Assembly (NCBI RefSeq): GCF_029846635.1
Contig: NZ_JARVTG010000001.1
Span: 2,609,001-2,673,000 of the forward strand
Direction: 5' to 3'
DNA from: Pokkaliibacter sp. MBI-7
GTDB lineage: Bacteria > Pseudomonadota > Gammaproteobacteria > Pseudomonadales > Balneatricaceae
DNA length: 64,000 bases
Made by a program: the position numbers and the translations under genes. The notes under the pieces were generated by a model. It saw only the letters and a program-made list of their open reading frames with translations, was not told where the DNA came from and did not search any database. Positions 56,574 to 64,000 of the stretch are shown one piece after another. Position 1 is the first letter of the stretch, and every line of letters begins with the position of its first letter.

Positions 56574-56740
56574 CTCTGGGTTTAAACACCATCTCTATCC
56601 CTTCTGATTTCCAACACCCTTCCCTCCAATCATTCCTTCTGCGCACACCACAAAACGCCCTGGACGACCGACCAGCCTGTGCATAAGTCCTGAATTATCT
56701 CTGGGGAATGCGGCCAATACTGATAAGTGGGGGGCTTTCA

Positions 56741-57060
56741 TTGACATTTGAGGGGCAACCCCCTCGGCAAGCTACTGACAAATGAGGGGCGCGTTGCTAT
56801 TTTGGCTGTTTCCGAGCCGCGACAGCGCGGTAAAACGCCAGCGCAACTGCGAGTTATCCACTATTGCTGTGGGCAACCCTGTTGGAAACCCAGCCGGATT
56901 ACTGACATTTGAGGGGCAACGTTATTGATATTTGAGGGGCGCTATCATTGACATTTGAGGGGCCAACTATTGACATTTGACGGGCACCTTATTGACATAA
57001 GAGGGGCAGGATATTTGATTTTTATTTTTCAAAATCAAACTCTTACATGGGATATCCACA
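56741..57060 (+). other. Iteron-type replication origin (RK2 oriV-like)
   Basis: Seven iterons of the form TTGACATTTGAGGGGC start at 56741, 56775, 56902, 56925, 56948, 56970 and 56992; the last five are spaced 22-23 bp. RK2 oriV has iterons TGACACTTGAGGGGC with the same spacing. DnaA-box-like TTATCCACT (56854-56862) and ATATCCACA (57052-57060) flank the array, and a very AT-rich stretch from 57011 to about 57120 suits strand opening. Confidence 0.92.
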
Positions 57061-57274
57061 CCCATATAACCTTATCTTTAACCTCTTATTTAACCTTTTC
57101 TATAAACCAATATTTATTTTAACCCGCCTGCTCAAGAAACAATCAAGCGTTATCTGTGAAGTCTACACCGTTAGAGTCTGATCATCAGGTACCCCATGAA
57201 CCTCGTCAGAAAGCCACAGAACTCAAGGCGGTGACCCTGCATGTGAAATCAGAGAGTAGCAATACCGCTCAAAT

Positions 57275-57302
57275 TGTCCGAAAAGGGCAATTCCAGAGGT
57301 CG
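57275..57302 (+). promoter_or_regulatory. Activator-box-like repeat 4, upstream of xis
   Basis: TTGTCCGAAAAGGGCAATTC then CAGAGGTCG. It starts 87 bases before ATG 57362, the same distance as box 3 before its gene. In SGI1 the helper activator AcaCD switches on xis through such a box. Confidence 0.75.
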
Positions 57303-57361
57303 GCCTCGAAGGGTGATCAAGAGAAAATAACAGCAACTCCTGACCACCCAAGGGAAAGATT

Positions 57362-57601
57362 ATGACCGAGAATCAACTGGTATCCGTGCTAGAACAGATC
57401 CAATCACTGGCCATTCCTGCCAAAGAAATCATGACCATTAATGACTGTGCCATCTATACGGGCCTGTCTACCTCGTACCTGTACAAGTTGACGTCCAAGA
57501 AAGAGATCCCGTTTTTCAAACCGATGGGCAAAAGGGTCTACTTCAAGCGCTCGGAAATCGACCAGTGGTTGCTGCGTAACAAGCAAGGGGAAGCCTCATG
57601 A
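57362..57601 (+). CDS. xis: Excisionase-like helix-turn-helix protein
   Basis: A 79-residue HTH_17-type protein: MTINDCAIYTGLSTSYLYKL is the DNA-binding helix pair, KEIPFFKPMGKRVYFKRSEI the wing, ending IDQWLLRNK. It is located 400 bases from attR; in the excised circle it lies next to int. An activator-like box is 87 bases upstream. It overlaps the next gene by 4 bases. Confidence 0.8.
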   Translation: MTENQLVSVLEQIQSLAIPAKEIMTINDCAIYTGLSTSYLYKLTSKKEIPFFKPMGKRVYFKRSEIDQWLLRNKQGEAS

Positions 57602-57831
57602 CACAGGCGAACCGATTCTCTCCGCCGCCAGCGGAGACTCGGGGAGAGATCCTCCGTGCTTACAATGAGTCCGAACGGTTGATCAAAGAGGCCGAGCGCG
57701 AACGCATCACCGCCATCAGCAGGACAACCTGGTGGCGGCTGGAGAGGTCTGGTGAAGTCCCACGGCGTAAAAGAGTCGGGGGAAGCACAGTATGGCTGCT
57801 GTCGGACCTATTAGCCTGGATGCAGAAGTAG
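57598..57831 (+). CDS. AlpA-family regulator/second excisionase-like protein
   Basis: A 77-residue protein with a helix-turn-helix ITAISRTTWWRLERSGEVPR and wing KRVGGSTVWLLSDLLAWMQK, typical of AlpA/prophage regulators. The ATG overlaps the xis stop (ATGA). It either helps excision or regulates int. Last gene before attR. Confidence 0.78.
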   Translation: MTQANRFSPPPAETRGEILRAYNESERLIKEAERERITAISRTTWWRLERSGEVPRRKRVGGSTVWLLSDLLAWMQK

Positions 57832-57902
57832 CCTCCTCTCTCGGCCCTTGGATGGGATGTGGTACCCTACGTCTACGACTGAACTTCAGGATGACTTTGG
57901 CC

Positions 57903-57915
57903 AACTGGTGAGTAA
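57903..57915. repeat. Arm-type repeat near the right end
   Basis: AACTGGTGAGTAA, identical to 31624-31636 beside int. It is 82 bases from attR, consistent with an integrase arm-binding site. Confidence 0.6.
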
Positions 57916-57997
57916 AGTGGTTAGTGGCCTCCTTGAAGAGTGCCAAAATTAATGCATAACGCATTGATTTTAAATAAATACAACCTAACACTCCACA

Positions 57998-58018
57998 AGC
58001 AGGTACAGAATATTGAAT
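57998..58018. repeat. attR: 21-bp direct repeat
   Basis: Identical to 31487-31507. It is followed by GAGTCGCC rather than the AG of the left end. In the empty site the yicC stop would be TGA at 58018-58020. Confidence 0.93.
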
Positions 58019-58507
58019 GAGTCGCCCCCGACGGTCACTCACGTCATCACCTCTCCCGTCGGCCCGCTGAGGCTGACGGCTACGGAGCAGGCGCTGCTTG
58101 GCGTCTACTTTCTGGGTGAGCAAACACAGGATGTGACGCCAGTGTGCCCCGAGCAGACGATAGTGAGCTGGGCGACACGTGAGCTGCAGGCTTATTTTGC
58201 CGGGCAGCTACGCACCTTTACGGTGCCGTTGCAACCGGTGGGGACGACTTTTCAGCTCAGCGTCTGGCAGCAGCTGCAGGCCATTCCCTGGGGTGAAACG
58301 TGCAGTTATGGCGATATTGCCCGGGCACTGGGGCAGCCCGGGGCGTCGCGCGCCGTGGGTATGGCCAATAATCGCAATCCGCTGCCGATTATCATTCCCT
58401 GCCACCGGGTGATTGGCAGTGCCGGACAACTTGTAGGGTTTGGTGGAGGATTGTCGATCAAGCAGCAGTTACTGGCCCTGGAGCAGGCGCAGTTAGGTCT
58501 GCTCTGA
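58013..58507 (+). CDS. ogt: Methylated-DNA--protein-cysteine methyltransferase
   Basis: A 164-residue repair protein that transfers the alkyl group of O6-alkylguanine to its own cysteine. The active site is IIIPCHRVIGS, with the DNA-binding helix SYGDIARALGQPGASRAVGM just before it. The only in-frame start covering the family N-terminus (VTHVITSPVGPLRL) is TTG 58013, inside attR. Before integration this start overlapped the yicC end by 8 bases and ogt would have been translated as part of the yicC transcript; now its upstream DNA is island sequence. Confidence 0.88.
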   Translation: MNESPPTVTHVITSPVGPLRLTATEQALLGVYFLGEQTQDVTPVCPEQTIVSWATRELQAYFAGQLRTFTVPLQPVGTTFQLSVWQQLQAIPWGETCSYGDIARALGQPGASRAVGMANNRNPLPIIIPCHRVIGSAGQLVGFGGGLSIKQQLLALEQAQLGLL

Positions 58508-58954
58508 CCGTTTTTCTATCTGTGCTTTGCAGACACTTGAACGCGCCCTATGAAGGCTCAATTCAGGGAGCGCCTCCTTATTTAATGACGTCAGGATCTG
58601 GGTGGCTGGTGCAGCGCTGTGAAAAGGCCGCATCTGTTTTATTTCGGGTCGCGACCAGACAGATAAAGCCGGTTTTTAATCAGTTTTGCTGAAGTTGAAC
58701 CCTGGCTTCTATTGGTTGGTTCAATACATATGAACTGCGCCAGTTTTTATATTGTGCAGCGATCATGGGCAATAATGTGCATATATAGTCGTTAATATCC
58801 CTGATCTGTGTGCAACGTGCTGGTTTATGTTTTCGCTGAAAACAGCCGGAAGATAGCAGCTATTTTTTGCTGTTTTTTGCCAAGATTCTGTTCTTCTGCT
58901 TCACTGTGCCGCCTTTTTGCTTGCCCAATAACAAATAATAAGGATTGAGTCACA
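58508..58954 (+). other. Intergenic region before the second yjiH-like gene
   Basis: A 447-base AT-rich stretch. No ORF with a ribosome site and no convincing terminator for ogt were found. It should carry the promoter of the yjiH-like gene. I could not place -35/-10 elements with confidence. Confidence 0.4.
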
Positions 58955-60334
58955 GTGGATTCTTTGCTGACCGCGCAGAATCAGGGACTGCAACGTTCCC
59001 TGTCACGCAACGCCCTGGTGTTCTTATTGCCCTCACTGGTGGGCATTCTGTTGTTCATGGTTCCTGTCAACTATCAGGGCAGCATCACCATCAGTGTGGC
59101 CGTTCTGGCGAAAAGCCTGCTGGCGGCACTGAAAGAGGTCATGCCTGAGCTGCTGACCACCGTCATAGTCGCTTCAGCGTCAGGCACCCTGCTGACCAAG
59201 GTGTTGCGTCCGCAGTGGTTGCAACGTTACACCTTTATCTACGGCCTGCTGTCACCGAACTGGATCTGGACTCTGATTCGTCTGTGCGGTGCGGTGATCG
59301 CCCTGATGCTGTACAGCGGTCATGGCCCACAGGCGGTGCTCAGCGGCAATACCGGCCAGCTGGTGTTTGGTGATTTGATGCCGGTGCTGTTCTCGGTGTT
59401 CATCTTTGCTGGCCTGCTGCTACCGCTGTTGCTGGATTTTGGTTTGCTGGAGCTGGTCGGTACCCTGATGACCCGGGTTATGCGGCCGGTATTTCAGTTG
59501 CCCGGCCGCAGTGCAGTGGACTGCTTTGCGTCCTGGCTGGGCGATGGCTCGGTCGGCATTCTGTTGACCAGCAAGCAGTATGAAGGTCGCTTCTACACCG
59601 AGCGGGAGGCAGCGGTCATTGGCACGACCTTCTCGGCGGTATCCATTACCTTTGCGCTGGTCGTGCTGGCACAGGTCAAGCTGGAGCATCTGTTCCTGCC
59701 CTTCTATGGCACGGTCTGTCTGGCGGGCATTGTGGCTGCCATCGTGGTGCCGCGCTTGCCCCCGCTCTGCTGGAAACGCGATCACTACATCGACGGCAGC
59801 CCACGCAATGTCGAGGAAGAGGCAATTCCGCAGGGGCACAGTGTGTGGCGTGTGGGTTACCGCCGCGCGCTGGCGCGTGCTGATCGTATCGATAACTTCC
59901 GCCTGCCACTGCGTGATGGTATGCACAATGCTATCGATATGCTGTTTGGCGTGTTGCCGGTCGTCATGGTGGTAGGCACGCTGGCTCTGATGGTCGCGGA
60001 GTACACGCCGGTATTTGAGTATCTGGGTAAACCCTTTGTGCCGCTGCTGGAGCTGCTGGGCGTCCCGGAAGCGGTGGCGGCGTCGAAGACGGTGATGGTG
60101 GGATTTGCCGACATGTTTATCCCGGCCATCCTGATTTCTGCTGTGGACAACGAAATGACGCGCTTCGTCATTGCCGCCATGTCAGTGACACAGCTGATCT
60201 ATCTGTCTGAAGTCGGTGCGTTGCTGTTGGGGAGCCGTATCCCGGTCAATCTGTGGGAGCTGTTTGTTATCTTTATCCTGCGCACGCTGGTGACCCTGCC
60301 GGTCATCGCCGGGGTGGCTCATCTGCTGTTCTGA
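58955..60334 (+). CDS. YjiH family inner-membrane protein, second paralogue
   Basis: A 459-residue polytopic membrane protein, paralogous to the gene at 490-1821. The shared core reads GLLELVGTLMTRVMRPVFQL then PGRSAVDCFASWLGDGSVGI, and YTEREAAVIGTTFSAVSITF corresponds to the other copy's YSAKEAAIIATGFSTVSATF. The start is GTG 58955, with AAGGA 10 bases upstream, a long spacing. It is convergent with a LysR gene, a possible regulator. Substrate unknown; nucleoside-recognition families are predicted transporters. Confidence 0.8.
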   Translation: MDSLLTAQNQGLQRSLSRNALVFLLPSLVGILLFMVPVNYQGSITISVAVLAKSLLAALKEVMPELLTTVIVASASGTLLTKVLRPQWLQRYTFIYGLLSPNWIWTLIRLCGAVIALMLYSGHGPQAVLSGNTGQLVFGDLMPVLFSVFIFAGLLLPLLLDFGLLELVGTLMTRVMRPVFQLPGRSAVDCFASWLGDGSVGILLTSKQYEGRFYTEREAAVIGTTFSAVSITFALVVLAQVKLEHLFLPFYGTVCLAGIVAAIVVPRLPPLCWKRDHYIDGSPRNVEEEAIPQGHSVWRVGYRRALARADRIDNFRLPLRDGMHNAIDMLFGVLPVVMVVGTLALMVAEYTPVFEYLGKPFVPLLELLGVPEAVAASKTVMVGFADMFIPAILISAVDNEMTRFVIAAMSVTQLIYLSEVGALLLGSRIPVNLWELFVIFILRTLVTLPVIAGVAHLLF

Positions 60335-60342
60335 AGCAAAAG

Positions 60343-60371
60343 GCGGGGCATCATAGATGGGTGAGCCCCGC
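60343..60371. terminator. Weak hairpin between convergent genes
   Basis: GCGGGGC (60343-60349) pairs with GCCCCGC (60365-60371) over a 15-base loop. There is no T-run on either side. Confidence 0.45.
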
Positions 60372-60381
60372 GCTGTCATCA

Positions 60382-61314
60382 TCAGGTCAATACCGTCCAG
60401 TTGTCATAGCCCTCGACCCGGAAGTCATAGGCGTGGATAGCCCGCAGGGCGGCATCCTGAAAATCGGCCATCAGTTCGGAACGCTTGGCCGAGCTGGGGT
60501 AGGCCAGGACATAGCGATAGCGAATGTCGGAAATAAAGGGCCGTACCACCACGTCGTTTGGCTGCCAGATGCGCGCTGCAAAAGGCTCTACTACAGAAAT
60601 GCCCAGGCCGTGCGCGACCATCGCATAGCGGGTATGCGAGGAGTGGGTCTTGATGGCGTAGCGGGTTTTGACCTTGGCCTTGTCGAGGGTGGCCTGCTCC
60701 ATGTCGTAGGCGCGCGGACCGATGGGTAGCCAGCCAATCAGCGTTTCATCTTCCAGATCTTCCGGGTAAATCTTGTCTTTGCTGGCCAGTCGATGGCCGG
60801 GTGGCATGGCGCACAGCATGCCCAGATCCATCAGATGGATCTGCTCAATACCGGCGATGGGAGGAAATGCCGGACACAAGGCCAGATCCACTTTCAAATC
60901 CTGCAGCTTGAGCAAGATCTCCGAGGTGTTGCAGCTGACTACGTGGATGGTCACCTCAGGATCAGACTGCACAAATTCTTTCAGCACCATGGGCAGCAGT
61001 GACGTGGATAACACCGGTGAGCAGGCGACACTCATGCTTTCCGGCGCATGGTTACGAATATTGTTGGCTACCTGGCGCAGGCGCTCGAGGCCCAGAAAAT
61101 TTTCTTCCACGGCCTTATAGAAACGCACCGCCGCATTGGTGGGTTCCAGTCGTCCCTTGGTGCGGGTGAAAAGACGAAAGCCGAGGTCGGCTTCCAGATC
61201 AGCAATCAGGCGACTGATGGCGGGCTGGGTGACATTCATCTGGCGGGCTGCACCCACAGTGGTGCCGGTCACCATCAGGCAGCGGAAAGCTTCAACTTGT
61301 CGGAACTGGATCAT
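60382..61314 (-). CDS. LysR family transcriptional regulator
   Basis: A 310-residue regulator. The N-terminal helix-turn-helix (MIQFRQVEAFRCLMVTGTTV, then NVTQPAISRLIADLEADLGF) is typical, followed by a periplasmic-binding-like effector domain (about 90-300). The frame is open to 61545, but MIQFRQVEAF is the family start. Targets unknown; the convergent yjiH-like transporter gene is a candidate. Confidence 0.88.
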   Translation of the reverse strand: MIQFRQVEAFRCLMVTGTTVGAARQMNVTQPAISRLIADLEADLGFRLFTRTKGRLEPTNAAVRFYKAVEENFLGLERLRQVANNIRNHAPESMSVACSPVLSTSLLPMVLKEFVQSDPEVTIHVVSCNTSEILLKLQDLKVDLALCPAFPPIAGIEQIHLMDLGMLCAMPPGHRLASKDKIYPEDLEDETLIGWLPIGPRAYDMEQATLDKAKVKTRYAIKTHSSHTRYAMVAHGLGISVVEPFAARIWQPNDVVVRPFISDIRYRYVLAYPSSAKRSELMADFQDAALRAIHAYDFRVEGYDNWTVLT

Positions 61315-62288
<974 letters not shown>

Positions 62289-62408
62289 GCAGTAGAGCTT
62301 GTTTCGGGGGCGCGGCTCACATAGAATTGCGCCTCTTGCCTGTCTGGCAGGTTTGGTTATTTTTTATACAGTTTCGTCTTATCATCGCTGAAGGGTAGAC
62401 AGAAAACT

Positions 62409-62624
62409 ATGGCACGTGTGACTGTCGAAGATTGTCTGGAAAACGTAGAAAACCGCTTTGAACTGGTCATGGTTGCATCCAAGCGTGCACGCCAGCTGGC
62501 CACCGGCGGCAGAGAGCCCAAGGTAGCCTGGGAAAACGACAAGGCGACCGTGGTCGCACTGCGTGAAATTGCACAGGGCAGTGTGACGCGCACCACGCTG
62601 GAAGCCGAAGAGGAAGACTTCTAA
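62409..62624 (+). CDS. rpoZ: RNA polymerase omega subunit
   Basis: A 71-residue protein: [20 protein letters not shown], then [12 protein letters not shown] with the conserved RARQL, and [11 protein letters not shown]. It assists folding of beta-prime and forms one ppGpp-binding site. It is somewhat shorter than E. coli omega (91). It lies between gmk and spoT. Confidence 0.96.
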   Translation: MARVTVEDCLENVENRFELVMVASKRARQLATGGREPKVAWENDKATVVALREIAQGSVTRTTLEAEEEDF

Positions 62625-62643
62625 GCAGGACCGGGGATTCTCC

Positions 62644-64000
62644 ATGTCGACCATCAATGCACTGGCTGAGCGACTAAGCGACCACCTGACCCCTGACGAA
62701 GTCAACAAGGTCAAGCGGGCGTATTTTTACGCAGAGCAGGCGCATGATGGTCAGTCCCGCAAGTCGGGAGAACCCTACATCATCCATCCTCTGGCGGTGG
62801 CCGGTATTCTGGCCAACATGGGGATGGACTCTCAAAGTCTGATGGCGGCCATGTTGCATGACGTCATTGAAGACACCGGCATTCCCAAGAATGCCTTGCG
62901 TCATCAGTTCGGCGACACGGTATCGGAGCTGGTCGACGGGGTCAGCAAGCTCAACAAGATGGAGTTTGCCACCAAGGCCGAGGCCCAGGCCGAAAACTTC
63001 CAGAAGATGGTACTGGCGATGTCAGCGGATATCCGCGTGATCCTCGTCAAACTATCAGACCGTCTGCATAACATGCGTACCATCGGTGCCATGTCTGCCC
63101 CCTCGCAACGTCGTATCGCCAAGGAAACATTGGATATCTACGCTCCTATTGCCGGGCGTCTGGGTATGCATCTGGTGCGTACTGAACTGGAAGATCTGGC
63201 TTTTGCGGCCTACTATCCCATGCGTTCCCGACGTTTGTCGGCTGCCGTGGCGCAGTTTCGCGAATCACGGCGGGAGCAGCTGGAAGAGGTTCAGAGTGTC
63301 ATTGAGGAGCGCTTGTCGGCACAAGACGTTAATCATCGCATGACCTGGCGCCAGCGCCATCTGAACAGCATCTACAAGAAAATGCTGCACGAGCGCAAAG
63401 GCCTGAAGACGATCATGGCAACTCAGGTCATCAACGTGGTGACTGATTCGGTAGAAAACTGCTACCGCATTCTCGGCCTGCTGCATGGGCTGTATAAACC
63501 CGTACCGGGCACCTTTTCCGATTACATCGCTATTCCCAAGGCTAACGGCTACCAGTCTCTGCATACTACGCTGTTCACTGGCAAGGGCTTCCAGCTCGAG
63601 GTACTGATCCGTACCGAAGAAATGGAGATGGTGGCCAATCTGGGTATCGCCTGCCAGTGGGGCAGTAACAGCCAGTTGAGTGACCGTGTACAGGGCTCGC
63701 AGCGCCGGGCGCAGCGTTGGGTGGCCGGGCTGCTGGAAATGCAGCAGCGTGCTGGCAGCTCTCTGGAGTTTATCGAGCACGTGAAGGAAGACCTGTTTCC
63801 TGATGAGGTCTATGTCTTCACCCCCAAAGGCAAGATCATGGAACTACCCCGTGGCGCGACGCCGGTGGATTTTGCCTATGCGGTACACACTCATGTGGGT
63901 AACACCTGTGTGGGTTGCTATGTTGATGGGCATCTGGCGCCACTGAGCAGCCCGTTACAGAGTGGTCAGACCGTGGAAGTAATCACCAAGGACAGTTCTC
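62644..64000 (+). CDS. spoT: Bifunctional (p)ppGpp synthetase/hydrolase SpoT, N-terminal 452 residues
   Basis: The frame starts at ATG 62644, 19 bases after rpoZ, and runs off the right edge. The hydrolase HD domain is intact (HPLAVAGIL and HDVIEDTGI), so hydrolysis is retained, which distinguishes SpoT from RelA. The synthetase domain follows with YRILGLLHGLYKPVPGTFSD and AIPKANGYQSLHTTLF, and the TGS domain begins at VYVFTPKGKIMELPRGATPV. Right end missing. Confidence 0.95.
   Translation, partial: MSTINALAERLSDHLTPDEVNKVKRAYFYAEQAHDGQSRKSGEPYIIHPLAVAGILANMGMDSQSLMAAMLHDVIEDTGIPKNALRHQFGDTVSELVDGVSKLNKMEFATKAEAQAENFQKMVLAMSADIRVILVKLSDRLHNMRTIGAMSAPSQRRIAKETLDIYAPIAGRLGMHLVRTELEDLAFAAYYPMRSRRLSAAVAQFRESRREQLEEVQSVIEERLSAQDVNHRMTWRQRHLNSIYKKMLHERKGLKTIMATQVINVVTDSVENCYRILGLLHGLYKPVPGTFSDYIAIPKANGYQSLHTTLFTGKGFQLEVLIRTEEMEMVANLGIACQWGSNSQLSDRVQGSQRRAQRWVAGLLEMQQRAGSSLEFIEHVKEDLFPDEVYVFTPKGKIMELPRGATPVDFAYAVHTHVGNTCVGCYVDGHLAPLSSPLQSGQTVEVITKDSS

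Noticed and set aside
56902..57007. Regularly spaced 16-bp repeats as a possible CRISPR array
   Set aside because: Spacing is 22-23 bp start to start with 6-7-bp gaps, far too short for spacers, and the repeat is an RK2-type iteron next to trfA.
57156..57365. 69-residue frame before xis
   Set aside because: No ribosome site, runs through the activator-like box, and the composition is unlike a folded protein.

Overview
The window is a chromosomal segment of a gammaproteobacterium. The housekeeping block rph / yicC / gmk / rpoZ / spoT, a ProXWV betaine importer, a CioAB-type quinol oxidase and type IV minor-pilin clusters fit a marine or halotolerant Oceanospirillales-like organism. That placement is inferred from gene content; no rRNA is present to confirm it.

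Backbone, 1-31,486: the start of an MFS exporter gene, a YjiH-family membrane protein, a dCache chemoreceptor, proXWV with a divergent MarR regulator, cioAB with a small DUF2474 subunit and a long structured leader, and a divergent histidine kinase/sigma-54 activator pair. Two adjacent minor-pilin operons follow (fimT-pilV-pilW-pilX-pilY1-pilE, then pilV-pilW-pilX-pilY1-pilE-fimT); the second pilY1 carries a one-base frameshift near its end. Then come rph and yicC.

Island, 31,487-58,018 (26.5 kb): an integrated mobilizable element lies at the 3' end of yicC, bounded by 21-bp direct repeats. It has a P4-type integrase at the left end and a Xis/AlpA pair at the right end. Its cargo is two anti-phage modules: an IetAS-like AAA ATPase + subtilase, and a Gabija-like OLD nuclease + UvrD helicase. 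The nuclease gene is split by an IS256-family insertion. The mobility section has a tyrosine-recombinase-like pair resembling the SGI1 relaxase genes mpsA/mpsB, next to a dense hairpin cluster (candidate oriT), and an SXT/SGI1-type TraG with no other conjugation genes. The replication section has a TrfA initiator with an RK2-style iteron origin. Four copies of a GCCC-RAAAA-GGGCA box occur; three lie 83-87 bp before traG, the trfA operon and xis. They resemble the AcaCD/SetCD activator boxes by which SGI1-family islands respond to a helper plasmid or ICE. Together these features suggest a helper-dependent hitch-hiking element with its own IncP-like replicon. An IS3-family element, itself split by an IS110-family element with a likely bridge RNA, sits between traG and trfA, and a second identical IS256-family copy follows the helicase.

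Backbone resumes, 58,013-64,000: ogt (its start codon lies in the attachment repeat), a second YjiH paralogue, a LysR regulator, gmk, rpoZ and the first 452 codons of spoT.

All calls come from reading the sequence and from family knowledge; no database search was run.
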